Part shown: piece after piece, positions 1 to 7,467 of the stretch
How the letters are laid out: each line of letters begins with the position of its first letter
How positions within the stretch are numbered: the first letter of the stretch is position 1
Assembly (NCBI RefSeq): GCF_008064635.1
Contig: NZ_VRYZ01000003.1
Span: 310,001-374,000 of the forward strand
Length of the DNA: 64,000 bases
Origin: Parahaliea aestuarii
GTDB lineage: Bacteria > Pseudomonadota > Gammaproteobacteria > Pseudomonadales > Halieaceae
Direction: 5' to 3'
Notes under the pieces: model-generated
Seen by the model: only the letters and a program-made list of their open reading frames with translations
The model's database searches: none
What the model was told of the DNA's origin: nothing
Position numbers and translations under genes: made by a program

Positions 1-69
1 CAGCTAGCGAACCGAAGGCGGTAAACTTTTCTGTGCAAATGCGGGGTCAATTTTGGATACAAATCAACA
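1..69. repeat. 69-bp direct repeat, copy 1
   Basis: This stretch recurs at 1154-1222 with one substitution (t at position 32, c in the second copy). It starts at the window edge, so it may extend further left. Identity stops at exactly the same base on the right in both copies. No attC core or known insertion-sequence end was recognised in it. The rest of 1-327 shows no convincing gene; the plus-strand reading frame across it has no recognisable protein character. Confidence 0.85.
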
Positions 70-327
70 GTCCGCATCCCCACTGGCTTAATATTCAGTG
101 CAATTCAACATTCAACGGCCTGCTAGTGACGTCATGGCGCTTCTTCTGTTGCAAAGTAGAGGGATCGGCAAGCGAATTCTTATATGTACCAGATGCTGGA
201 CCTTCGGAAGTGCTGCCAGGTGGCGGCCTGAAATTACCTAACGATCATGTGTTCCGGCATTTCAGACCAATTAATCGGTGGCGGTGGTCACCGACCGCTA
301 GGCAAACAGCCACCCGACATTAACGTG

Positions 328-777
328 TCACTTATCTAGTTTCCAGCAGTAACCCAAAGGCTCAAGATTATATGCATACTCTACATCTCCCATGTAGAAC
401 TCTCCGGAACTGTCTCGCGAGATAACGCCGAGTATTTTTACATACCTGCCGCTGCATTGCTCAATCACACTTCCATCATCTGTAGGATCTTCTATAGATA
501 TTGATGAAGCGTCATCGCGTATATCTGCCGCAAGCTTGTTTGGATACAAGGAGAGGGTGGCGCCAAAGTCCAAATATCCACGAACAATAACCTGATCATG
601 CAGAAAATCCGCAGGAGATACAATCAGAGAATAAATTGAGATTTCACCTCTAATATCCGACGTGCCGGAACGCGAATCTCCTGATTGATCCTCGCTTGCA
701 ATTGCAAAGGATCCCAAAAGTAATGCGAGCAAAAGAAAAGGTCCTGGAAGAGCCCAGTGAGATAGTATCTTAATCAT
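328..777 (-). CDS. small exported protein, OB-fold-like, function unknown
   Basis: This 149-residue protein starts with a typical signal peptide: MIK, a hydrophobic core rich in L, A and F, then a small-residue cleavage region near FAIAS. The mature part contains SPADFLHDQVIVRGYLDFG and later RYVKILGVI. That layout is reminiscent of small OB-fold-like proteins in which a strand-rich core follows a 'pathway/residue-loss' style N-terminal segment. I chose the ATG at 777 because it overlaps the stop of the upstream frame by 8 nt (ATGATTAA), a sign of translational coupling, and because it places the signal peptide at the N-terminus. The gene is more AT-rich than the core genes to its right. It could be an immunity or inhibitor protein for the upstream frame, but nothing in the sequence proves this. 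Confidence 0.6.
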   Translation of the reverse strand: MIKILSHWALPGPFLLLALLLGSFAIASEDQSGDSRSGTSDIRGEISIYSLIVSPADFLHDQVIVRGYLDFGATLSLYPNKLAADIRDDASSISIEDPTDDGSVIEQCSGRYVKILGVISRDSSGEFYMGDVEYAYNLEPLGYCWKLDK

Positions 778-961
778 ATTTAGCGCCATACAGTACCTTA
801 TCAATTAGCCTTCCTATCTCGTTAATAGATGACTGGTGTGACAGGCCATCAAAAACCCAAGTTTGCGTTCTAGCCCCCGAGATGATTACAGGTGCGCCGA
901 TTGTTTCTGACAATTCTTGCCAGCGGATAGAACGGCGTCCGGTTATATAACCATCCTTCAC
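770..961 (-). CDS. short frame coupled to the exported protein, possibly the C-terminus of a truncated gene
   Basis: The frame is open from 1090 to 770 and has a GTG at 961, giving 63 residues. No ATG, GTG or TTG occurs upstream in the open stretch. The 44 codons before the GTG still read like protein (AAYGFEYDTTTLTG, then AVVIFIPGN), so this may be the surviving 3' end of a longer gene. The C-terminus contains GARTQTWVFDGLSHQS and ends IGRLIDKVLYG. The stop overlaps the start of the exported protein at 777. I do not recognise the family. The arrangement (a 5'-truncated frame, a coupled small exported protein, flanking direct repeats) resembles orphan toxin-tip and immunity modules, but this is only an inference. 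Confidence 0.4.
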   Translation of the reverse strand: MKDGYITGRRSIRWQELSETIGAPVIISGARTQTWVFDGLSHQSSINEIGRLIDKVLYGAKYD

Positions 962-1153
962 ATTTCCTGGAATGAAAATTACAACCGCTGATGCATCTGT
1001 GATTGGCCGCCTAGATCCTGTAAGCGTTGTAGTATCGTATTCAAAGCCGTAAGCCGCTCGGTGTTGAATTGCACCGGATATTGAGCCAGTTCAGCCAGAT
1101 AATTGCATAATGTTCTGACCCGCCTTGATTACGAAAAATGTATACGTCAAAGG

Positions 1154-1222
1154 CAGCTAGCGAACCGAAGGCGGTAAACTTTTCCGTGCAAATGCGGGGT
1201 CAATTTTGGATACAAATCAACA
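1154..1222. repeat. 69-bp direct repeat, copy 2
   Basis: Second copy of the repeat at 1-69, with 68 of 69 bases identical. The two copies bracket the two-gene module at 328-1090, with a period of 1153 bp. The stretch 1223-1398 to its right has no gene that I can support. Confidence 0.85.
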
Positions 1223-1398
1223 AGCAGTTGGCCGCGAGAGTTAATGGTGTATTTCATGCCTCTGAACATAGCTATTTTCTCCCAGCGAGAATAAGTGGAA
1301 AAACAGCTTATTTACAGAGTGTGTTGCGGGGTGTGTAAGCATGCTGAGCGGGATATTTAAATAATTCCCTTATAAGTCAACATGTTGCGTAAAATAGA

Positions 1399-1422
1399 TG
1401 GTGCCCGGAGACAGAATCGAAC
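1399..1422 (-). other. duplicated 3' end of tRNA-Phe (attachment-site remnant)
   Basis: These 24 bases are identical to the last 24 bases of the tRNA-Phe gene at 1616-1691 (acceptor stem plus T-arm segment, including CCA) and are in the same orientation. Tyrosine integrases of genomic islands commonly recombine at tRNA 3' ends and leave such a duplicate. The copy lies downstream of the intact tRNA, on the side of the accessory module at 1-1222, as expected for an island boundary. Confidence 0.65.
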
Positions 1423-1464
1423 CGGCCGGCGTTCCGGGGTCGACACATGTGTCGGCCCACAAAA

Positions 1465-1492
1465 AAGCCCCGTCATGTGGACGAGGATGGAT
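1465..1492 (-). terminator. terminator-like hairpin, second copy
   Basis: On the minus strand CCTCGTC and GACGGGG form a 7-bp stem (one G-U pair) around a 5-nt loop, followed by CTTTTTT. It resembles the tRNA-Phe terminator at 1576-1604 and lies between that terminator and the duplicated tRNA end. Confidence 0.5.
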
Positions 1493-1575
1493 GCCCATCC
1501 CCCGTTTATGGGGTAGAGCCGAGCAGTGCCGGGGCTGGAGGGGCTGGTGGTGCCTTGAGTGGCGGCATGGGATAC

Positions 1576-1604
1576 AAAAAAGCCCCGCAGTTTAGTGCGA
1601 GGCC
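1576..1604 (-). terminator. rho-independent terminator of tRNA-Phe
   Basis: On the minus strand GCCTCGCA pairs with TGCGGGGC (8 bp, one wobble) around CTAAAC, followed by TTTTTT. It begins 12 bases after the CCA end of tRNA-Phe. Confidence 0.75.
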
Positions 1605-1615
1605 TTTTCAGAATA

Positions 1616-1691
1616 TGGTGCCCGGAGACAGAATCGAACTGCCGACACGGGGATTTTCAATCCCCTGCTCTACCAACTGAGCTATCCGGGC
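1616..1691 (-). tRNA. tRNA-Phe (GAA)
   Basis: This is a 76-nt cloverleaf read on the minus strand. The acceptor strand GCCCGGA pairs with TCCGGGC and CCA is encoded. The D-arm contains AGCTCAGTTGGTAGAGC. The anticodon stem GGGGA/TCCCC encloses the loop TTGAAAA with anticodon GAA, and the T-arm contains GTTCGATTC. It stands alone, not in a tRNA cluster, and marks the junction between accessory DNA (lower coordinates) and the hydroxyproline locus. Confidence 0.97.
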
Positions 1692-1743
1692 GAGGGTGCG
1701 CTGGGCGCGAGGGGGCGTATTAAACCCGCTGCGCCGGTGCGAG

Positions 1744-2715
1744 TCAAGAGTCTGGCGCGTTTCCAGTGGGCAGGCCGTGGCGGAAGGGATCTGCGTCCTC
1801 CATCACCAGCCTGAAGTCGCCGTTCACATAGGCGGTGCCGGTGATGGTGGGGCGGATGCGGCCCTCGCCGGCCAGCTCGAAACTGCCCTCGAACACGCTG
1901 CCAATCACGCTCTGCTGGCGCCACACCTGGCCGGGCTGCAGCTTGCCCGCCGCCTGCAGGCAGGCGAGCTTGGCGCTGGTGCCGGTGCCGCAGGGGGAGC
2001 GGTCGTAGGCGTTGCCGGGGCAGAGCACGAAGCTGCGGCTGTCGGCCTCCGCTTCGCTGCCGGGCGGGCCGAACAGTTCGATGTGGTCGATCTCGGCGCC
2101 ATCGGCGCCGGTGATGCCGGCCCTGTTCAGGGCGATGCGCAGGGCGCCGGCAAACTCGGTGAGGGCGGCGGTGTTGCCGGGCTCGATGGCCTGGCCGTGG
2201 TCCGCCACCAGGTAGAACCAGTTGCCGCCCCAGGCGATGTCGCCGCTGACGCTGCCGCCGCCGGGAAGGTCCACCTGTACGGCTTCCCGGTAGCGGTAGC
2301 TCTCCACGTTGTTCACGCTGACGGTGTGGGCGTTGTGCAGGGTCGCGCTGACCACGCCGACCGGTGTTTCGATGCGGTGCTCGCCGGGCTCAATGATCCC
2401 CAGCCAGGCCAGTGAGGCCATCAGGCCGATGGTGCCGTGGCCGCACATGCCAAGGTAACCGACATTGTTAAAGAAGATCACGCCGGAGCTGTTGGCCGGG
2501 TCCACCGGCTCGCAGAGCAGGGCGCCGACCATGACGTCGGAGCCCCGCGGTTCGTTCACCAGCGCGCGGCGCAGCCAGTCGTGATCCCGGCGTAGTACCG
2601 CCAGCCGGTCGGCCATGCTGCCAGGGCCGAGGTCGGGGCCGCCGGTCACCACCAGGCGGGTGGGTTCGCCGCCGGTGTGGGAGTCGATGACCCGGATGGG
2701 CGCTGCTGAATTCAC
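1744..2715 (-). CDS. 4-hydroxyproline 2-epimerase (proline racemase family)
   Basis: This 323-residue protein interconverts trans-4-hydroxy-L-proline and cis-4-hydroxy-D-proline, the first step of hydroxyproline use in the cytoplasm. Both catalytic cysteines of the family are present: GMCGHG (Cys91) and SPCGTG (Cys242). The N-terminal [10 protein letters not shown] motif is also typical. In this family two cysteines mean racemase or epimerase, whereas Cys plus Thr means dehydratase (compare 6192-7241). I chose the GTG at 2715 because AAGGAG sits 8 nt upstream; an ATG at 2736 would put that ribosome binding site inside the coding region. It is the last gene of a three-gene unit with the semialdehyde dehydrogenase and the deaminase. 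Proline racemase is the main alternative, but the pathway context favours hydroxyproline. Confidence 0.9.
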   Translation of the reverse strand: MNSAAPIRVIDSHTGGEPTRLVVTGGPDLGPGSMADRLAVLRRDHDWLRRALVNEPRGSDVMVGALLCEPVDPANSSGVIFFNNVGYLGMCGHGTIGLMASLAWLGIIEPGEHRIETPVGVVSATLHNAHTVSVNNVESYRYREAVQVDLPGGGSVSGDIAWGGNWFYLVADHGQAIEPGNTAALTEFAGALRIALNRAGITGADGAEIDHIELFGPPGSEAEADSRSFVLCPGNAYDRSPCGTGTSAKLACLQAAGKLQPGQVWRQQSVIGSVFEGSFELAGEGRIRPTITGTAYVNGDFRLVMEDADPFRHGLPTGNAPDS

Positions 2716-2739
2716 CGCGTGTTCTCCTTTATGCAAGGC

Positions 2740-4224
2740 TTACTGGGCGAACCAGGTGGTCTTGGTTTCCAGGTACTGCTCGAAGGCTTCCAGGCCGTTG
2801 TCCTGGCCGCCGAAGCCGGACAGCTTGTAGCCGCCGAAGGGCGTGGCGATGCTGCCTTCGGAGAAGCAGTTGACCGATACCGTGCCGGCGCGGATGGCGC
2901 GGGCCACGCGGGTGGCGCGGCGTATGTCGGCAGTGTACAGGGAGGCGGCCAGGCCGTAGTGGGTGTCGTTGGCCAGGGCGACGGCTTCCTCCTCGGTGTT
3001 GAAGGTGGTCACCGCCAGTACCGGGCCGAACACCTCCTCGCGGAACAGGGTCATGGTGGGCTTCACGCCGTCGAAGATAGTGGGTTCCACCACCATGCCG
3101 GCGCCGAGGTCGGGGGTGCCGCCGCCGTGGATGAGCAGCGCGCCTTCCTGTTTTGCGGTGGCGATGTGGCCGGCCACCTTGTCGAAGTGCACTTTCTCCA
3201 CCATGGGGCCGATCATGGTTTCCGGCTCCATCGGGTTGCCCACTTTCCAGTCGGCCAGCTTGGCCTTGATCAGGCCCAGCAGTTCGTCCTTGCGGCTTGC
3301 GTGTACCAGCAGGCGGGAGCCGCAGCTGCAGTTTTCACCCATGTTCCAGAAGGCCGCGGACAGTACGTCGTTTACGATTTCTTCCAGTGAGTACACGTCG
3401 TCGAAGATCACCTGGGGGCTCTTGCCGCCGCACTCCAGTACCACTCGCTTGAGGTTGCTTTTGGCGGCGTACTGCAGGAACAGGCGGCCCACCTCGGTGG
3501 AACCGGTGAAGGACAGCACGTCCACATCCGGATGCAGGCCGAGCGGCATGCCGGTGTTTTCGCCGAGGCCGGTCACCACGGTCAGGGCGGCAGCCGGTAC
3601 GCCGGCTTCGTGGGCCAGCTCGACCATGCGGCAGGCGGAGAGCGAGGTCTGTTCAGCCGGCTTGACGATTACCGAGTTGCCCACCGTCAGGGCCGGCCCC
3701 ACCTTCCAGGCAAACATCTGCGCGGGGAAGTTCCAGGGCAGCACGGCGCCCACCACGCCGGCGGCTTCCTTGGTGATCAGTGCCAGGGCGTCGGGGCCGG
3801 TGGGGGCGATTTTGCCGAACAGTTTGTCGCTGGCTTCCGCGTACCAGCGGCAGGTGTTGATGGTCTCCGGAATGTCGGTATTCAGGCACTCGGTGATGGG
3901 CTTGCCGGCGTCCACGCAGTCCAGCGCCGCCAGTTCGTCGGCGTGCTGCTCCATCAGGTCGCACCAGCGCAGCAGCACCGCCTTGCGCTCGCCCGGCTCC
4001 AGGGCGGACCACGCGCCGGACTCGAAGCAGTCGCGGGCGGCGGATACGGCGGCGTTCACGGTGGCCTCTGAACCGCTGTAGACACTGCCGATCAGGCTGT
4101 TGTCCCAGGGGTTGCGATTTTCCAGGCGGACGTCGGACGGGCTGTATCCCGGCACCATGGCGCCGGCGTTGAGTTGTCCGGCGCTGGCGCGTTCGAAGAC
4201 GGCTTTGACGCTGTCGCTGAGCAT
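2740..4224 (-). CDS. aldehyde dehydrogenase, probable 2,5-dioxovalerate (alpha-ketoglutarate semialdehyde) dehydrogenase
   Basis: This 494-residue NAD(P)-dependent aldehyde dehydrogenase has Asn165 in PWNFPAQ, the nucleotide loop FTGSTEVG, the general base Glu264 in LECGGKSP and catalytic Cys299 in GENCSCG. By overall sequence it resembles PuuC/gamma-aminobutyraldehyde-type enzymes more than the classic ketoglutarate semialdehyde dehydrogenases. The family alone therefore does not fix the substrate. Its place between the epimerase and the HypD-type deaminase implies that it oxidises alpha-ketoglutarate semialdehyde to alpha-ketoglutarate, the final step of the pathway. AAGGAG lies just before the ATG. 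The next gene starts within about 25 bp of the stop, so co-transcription is likely. Confidence 0.85.
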   Translation of the reverse strand: MLSDSVKAVFERASAGQLNAGAMVPGYSPSDVRLENRNPWDNSLIGSVYSGSEATVNAAVSAARDCFESGAWSALEPGERKAVLLRWCDLMEQHADELAALDCVDAGKPITECLNTDIPETINTCRWYAEASDKLFGKIAPTGPDALALITKEAAGVVGAVLPWNFPAQMFAWKVGPALTVGNSVIVKPAEQTSLSACRMVELAHEAGVPAAALTVVTGLGENTGMPLGLHPDVDVLSFTGSTEVGRLFLQYAAKSNLKRVVLECGGKSPQVIFDDVYSLEEIVNDVLSAAFWNMGENCSCGSRLLVHASRKDELLGLIKAKLADWKVGNPMEPETMIGPMVEKVHFDKVAGHIATAKQEGALLIHGGGTPDLGAGMVVEPTIFDGVKPTMTLFREEVFGPVLAVTTFNTEEEAVALANDTHYGLAASLYTADIRRATRVARAIRAGTVSVNCFSEGSIATPFGGYKLSGFGGQDNGLEAFEQYLETKTTWFAQ

Positions 4225-4258
4225 GGGCGTTCTCCTTGGTTCGGCAGTGGCGGGTGGA

Positions 4259-5134
4259 TCAGTTCAGGGCGGCTTTCAACGCGGCGAGGAAGTCGCTTTT
4301 GTCTTCCTCGCTGATCGGCAGCAGGGGCGCGCGGATTTCGCCGGCGTCGATGCCCAGGTGGCTGACGCCCAGTTTGGCCTTCTGATTGTAGTCGCCGCCC
4401 TCGGCGTTCTGGATGACCGGCAGCAGGCGGGCCATGGTGGCGCGCACGCTGTCGTGGTCGCCGGCCACGGCGGCGCGGTACATGGCTACATGGTCGGCCG
4501 CCAGGTAGTTGGCGCAGCCGCCGATCCAGGAGCGCGCGCCCCAGGCCAGGTAGTCGGCGCCCTGGTCGTCGGAGCCGCACACCACCTGGAAGCCGTCGAA
4601 GTCGGTGTTGAGCAGGGTCAGGGCGCGGCTGAAGTCGCCGCTGCTCTCCTTGATACCGATGATGTAGGGGTTCTTCGCCAGTTCGATGACTGTTTCCACG
4701 CTGATTTCCACACCGGAGCGGGCGGGGAAGTTGTACATGACGATGGGCATTTTCACGCTGTCGGCCAGGGTCTGGAAGTGGCGCACGATCTCGTGCTGGC
4801 CGGGCAGGCAGTAGATGGGCGGCGCCGCCATCAGGCCCTGGTAGCCGAGGGCTTTGGCCTGTTCCGCCTTGGCGATGGAGCCGCTGGTGCTCATGTCGTT
4901 GACGCCCGCCAGCAGGGCGGCGCGATCGCCCACGGTGTCGGCCACGTAGCGCAGCACGCCGGCACGCTCTTCCTCGCTCAGGGCGTAGTATTCGCCGGTG
5001 GTGCCGCAGGTGACGATACCGGCCACGCCGGCGGCCAGCAGGTGCTCCAGCAGTTCGCCCAGGGCCTCGTAATTGACCTCGCCAGACTGCTTGAAGGGGG
5101 TGATAACCGGTACCAGGATGCCGTCGATGTTCAT
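4259..5134 (-). CDS. 1-pyrroline-4-hydroxy-2-carboxylate deaminase (DapA/NAL family)
   Basis: This 291-residue TIM-barrel protein belongs to the dihydrodipicolinate synthase and N-acetylneuraminate lyase family. It has the substrate loop CGTTGEYYAL, the catalytic Tyr134 in YNFPARSG and the Schiff-base Lys162 in GIKESSGD. In hydroxyproline loci this family member deaminates 1-pyrroline-4-hydroxy-2-carboxylate to alpha-ketoglutarate semialdehyde. It is the first gene of the trans-4-hydroxyproline unit. The 99-bp gap before it carries an operator-like sequence at 5195-5210. A plain DapA is unlikely because every neighbour fits hydroxyproline catabolism. Confidence 0.88.
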   Translation of the reverse strand: MNIDGILVPVITPFKQSGEVNYEALGELLEHLLAAGVAGIVTCGTTGEYYALSEEERAGVLRYVADTVGDRAALLAGVNDMSTSGSIAKAEQAKALGYQGLMAAPPIYCLPGQHEIVRHFQTLADSVKMPIVMYNFPARSGVEISVETVIELAKNPYIIGIKESSGDFSRALTLLNTDFDGFQVVCGSDDQGADYLAWGARSWIGGCANYLAADHVAMYRAAVAGDHDSVRATMARLLPVIQNAEGGDYNQKAKLGVSHLGIDAGEIRAPLLPISEEDKSDFLAALKAALN

Positions 5135-5194
5135 GCTGCTATCTCTTGAATCAGTGCGTGGGGCGCCGGCTTGGAGCGACGCGCGAAGGGGTGT

Positions 5195-5210
5195 TTGTTG
5201 CGCATAATAT
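5195..5210. promoter_or_regulatory. operator-like site upstream of the deaminase unit
   Basis: TTGTTGCGCATAATAT matches the palindromic site at 7416-7431 at 13 of 16 positions. It sits about 60 bp upstream of the deaminase start, in the only sizeable gap between the two minus-strand units. It is probably bound by the GntR-family protein encoded at 10388-11254 (inference). Confidence 0.5.
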
Positions 5211-5233
5211 GTTTTCTGTACACAAAGTCAATA

Positions 5234-6187
5234 TTATTCCGTCAGGCTCCGCCATGCGTGGCTGGCGACCGCCAGGTCCTGTACTGCATTGCCGACAGAC
5301 TTGAAGAAACTGATCCCGGCACCCGCTTCCGGCAGCGGCCGCTGGCCCGCGGTGAGCTCCCCGAGTTCAGCGTAAATCTGCCCCTCATCGATGACGCCGC
5401 CCTCAATGGCCTGGGTGATGTCGCCCGCCTCGGCCAGGCAGGCGCTGCGCTGGTCAACCACCAGCAGTGCGCGGGCGACGGTAGCGGCGGGCACTTCCGC
5501 CATGCCGCGGTGGTAGGACCCCACGCCATTGATATGCACGACTGATGCCAGATCGCCGTCGGCAAGCACCGGGATAGCGGAGGAGGTGGCGGTGCAGACA
5601 AGGTCTGCATTGCGTAGCTCATCCGCACATGCCGCGGCGCGGATGGGGAAGGGGTAAAGGGCGCTTTGCGCCCCGGCAAAATGCTGTGCCCGCTCGCGGG
5701 ACCGGGCGAAAACCACCGCCTCGGAAAGCTTGCGTACAGATGCCATCGCCGCCAGTTGGGTCACCGCCTGGTGGCCCGCACCAAAAAGCGCCAGGCGATG
5801 GGCACCCGGAGCCGCCAGCAGCTCCGTGGCAAGCCCGGCGCCGGCCCCGGTGCGCAGGGCGGTGATGTACTCTGCGTCGAAGGCGGCGAGCGGCTGCCCG
5901 GTAAGGGCGTCGAACAGGGTGAACACCGCGTGCAGGCGGGGCCGGCCGCGCCCGGGGTTGCCGTGGTTCACGCTCACGGTTTTCACCCCGTAGTGGCCGC
6001 TGCCCGGCAGGTAGACCGGCATCACCAGGGCGCAATCTCCGTCCTGCAGGGGCATGTTGATGCGCAGGGGCACCACCGCTTCGCCGCGGGTCAGGCCGGT
6101 AAAGGCATCGCGCATCAGGCCGATGGCCGTGTCCATGCTCACGGCACTGGCGATGGCCTCGGCGTCGTAGAAGGGGATCGGTGACAT
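5234..6187 (-). CDS. 1-pyrroline-2-carboxylate reductase (ornithine cyclodeaminase/mu-crystallin family)
   Basis: This 317-residue protein of the OCD/mu-crystallin family has a Rossmann fold with the nucleotide-binding GAGHQAVTQL motif (the typical GxGxQA pattern) and the preceding KTVSVNHGNPGRG segment that contributes the substrate site. Family members in hydroxyproline loci reduce 1-pyrroline-2-carboxylate to L-proline with NAD(P)H. The gene follows the trans-3-hydroxy-L-proline dehydratase after only 4 bp, and that enzyme makes exactly this imine. Together they convert trans-3-hydroxy-L-proline to L-proline. Ornithine cyclodeaminase is the alternative, but no arginine or ornithine genes are nearby. 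Confidence 0.88.
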   Translation of the reverse strand: MSPIPFYDAEAIASAVSMDTAIGLMRDAFTGLTRGEAVVPLRINMPLQDGDCALVMPVYLPGSGHYGVKTVSVNHGNPGRGRPRLHAVFTLFDALTGQPLAAFDAEYITALRTGAGAGLATELLAAPGAHRLALFGAGHQAVTQLAAMASVRKLSEAVVFARSRERAQHFAGAQSALYPFPIRAAACADELRNADLVCTATSSAIPVLADGDLASVVHINGVGSYHRGMAEVPAATVARALLVVDQRSACLAEAGDITQAIEGGVIDEGQIYAELGELTAGQRPLPEAGAGISFFKSVGNAVQDLAVASHAWRSLTE

Positions 6188-6191
6188 GGCG

Positions 6192-7241
6192 CTAGCGGAT
6201 GAAAAAGCCGTGGGCGAAGGGATCGGCCGGGTCGATCAGGAATTCGTGGCGGCCGGTGATGAAGGCCTGGCCCTCAACTTCCGGTATGACAGCGGGGTGG
6301 CCGCAGTAGTCCACTGTCCGCTGGACACAGGTGCGGAAGCGGGAGCCGACGATGCTCTCGATCTGCATGGACTCGCCTGCTTTCAGTTCGCCGCGGGCGT
6401 GGTGAATGGCGGCCCGGGCGCTGACGCCGGTGCCAGTCGGGCTGCGGTCCAGTTCGCCGTCGGCAAAGATGCAGACGTTGCGGCTGTCCGCCTCCTCGCT
6501 GCGCGGCGCGTCGATGAAGATGGTGCCGTAGAGGAAGCCCAGTGCCGGGTCCTCGGGGTGTTCGATGCGGCGGCTGGCCATCACCGCGCCCTTGATGGCG
6601 CGACCGGCGCGAATCAGGGCGGCGGCGTTGTCGGGGCCGGTGTCCAGCCCCAGTTCACGGGCGTCGACAAAGGCGTAGTAGGCGCCGCCGAAGGCGAGGT
6701 CGTAGCGCACAGTACCGAGCTCCGGCACGGCTACCTGTGCATCCAGCTCCACCACGTAGGAGGGGACGTTGTGAAAGTAGACGCTGGCCACGCGCTGGTT
6801 CTGGATGCGCGCATGGGCGGTGATGCGCCCCGCCGGCGCGTCTATGCGCAGGCAGGTCTCCGGGCATTGCACGGGCAGGACGCCGGTTTCCAGCAGGGCA
6901 GTGGTGACGGCGATAATGCCGTGGCCGCACATGCTGCTGTAGCCCTCGTTGTGGGTGAAGATGACGCCGAAGTCGCCGTCCGGGGTCGTCGCTTCGGTCA
7001 CAATGCAGCCGTACATGTCGGCGTGACCGCGGGGTTCCCACACGGTGGCGCGGCGCAGTGCGTCCAGCTGGTCGCGGCAGTGAGCCTGCTTGTCGAGGAT
7101 GGTGGCGCCGGGAATGTCGCCGTAGCCTTCCAGGTAGATGCGCAGGGGTTCGCCGCCGGTGTGGGCGTCGAGGCTGCGCACCCGGCGCCAGTGGGCTGGG
7201 GGCTGCCAGTGAAGGGCGGTATCGAGCTGGTCGCTGTGCAT
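6192..7241 (-). CDS. trans-3-hydroxy-L-proline dehydratase (proline racemase family)
   Basis: This 349-residue protein is a paralogue of the epimerase at 1744. It keeps the first catalytic cysteine (SMCGHG, Cys105), but the second is replaced by threonine (SPTGTG, Thr269). In this family the Cys/Thr pair is the signature of trans-3-hydroxy-L-proline dehydratase, which forms 1-pyrroline-2-carboxylate. DAHTGGEPLR near the N-terminus and the conserved PEDPALGF region are present. It is the promoter-proximal gene of a two-gene unit with the reductase and faces the divergent dehydrogenase gene at 7468 across a 226-bp control region. Confidence 0.92.
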   Translation of the reverse strand: MHSDQLDTALHWQPPAHWRRVRSLDAHTGGEPLRIYLEGYGDIPGATILDKQAHCRDQLDALRRATVWEPRGHADMYGCIVTEATTPDGDFGVIFTHNEGYSSMCGHGIIAVTTALLETGVLPVQCPETCLRIDAPAGRITAHARIQNQRVASVYFHNVPSYVVELDAQVAVPELGTVRYDLAFGGAYYAFVDARELGLDTGPDNAAALIRAGRAIKGAVMASRRIEHPEDPALGFLYGTIFIDAPRSEEADSRNVCIFADGELDRSPTGTGVSARAAIHHARGELKAGESMQIESIVGSRFRTCVQRTVDYCGHPAVIPEVEGQAFITGRHEFLIDPADPFAHGFFIR

Positions 7242-7396
7242 GCTGTCTCTGCCTGCCGGGGCCGCAGGTCATACCCCGGCCGGATACTGAAAAGGTAGCA
7301 GCCCAGGCGGCAATTGCCCTGCCGGGCGATGCTGCCTGTGCTTGAATGAATGTCGGTGTAGCCGGCCCGTTGCTTGAACTGCGCAACAGCCTCGTG

Positions 7397-7412
7397 CTAC
7401 TGTGCGCTCAAC
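7397..7412. promoter_or_regulatory. possible second half-conserved operator
   Basis: CTACTGTGCGCTCAAC matches the reverse complement of the 7416-7431 palindrome at 10 of 16 positions, concentrated in the TGTGCGC core. It lies 3 bp to its left, so it may be an auxiliary site. Confidence 0.25.
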
Positions 7413-7415
7413 TTG

Positions 7416-7431
7416 TTATTGCGCACAATAA
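7416..7431. promoter_or_regulatory. palindromic operator in the divergent hydroxyproline control region
   Basis: TTATTGCGCACAATAA has perfect 6-bp arms (TTATTG and CAATAA) around CGCA. It lies 37 bp upstream of the dehydrogenase ATG at 7468 and between the two divergent units. A 13-of-16 match occurs at 5195-5210. The TTGTGCGCAA core read on the minus strand looks like a site for an FCD-type GntR regulator, which this locus encodes. Confidence 0.6.
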
Positions 7432-7467
7432 ATATTTAGCTGTGTGCTGTCAAATCCGGGGCCGCCT

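Noticed and set aside
1138..1338. Plus-strand 66-codon frame across the second 69-bp repeat
   Set aside because: It starts within the repeat flank, has no recognisable domain or ribosome binding site and is probably chance.
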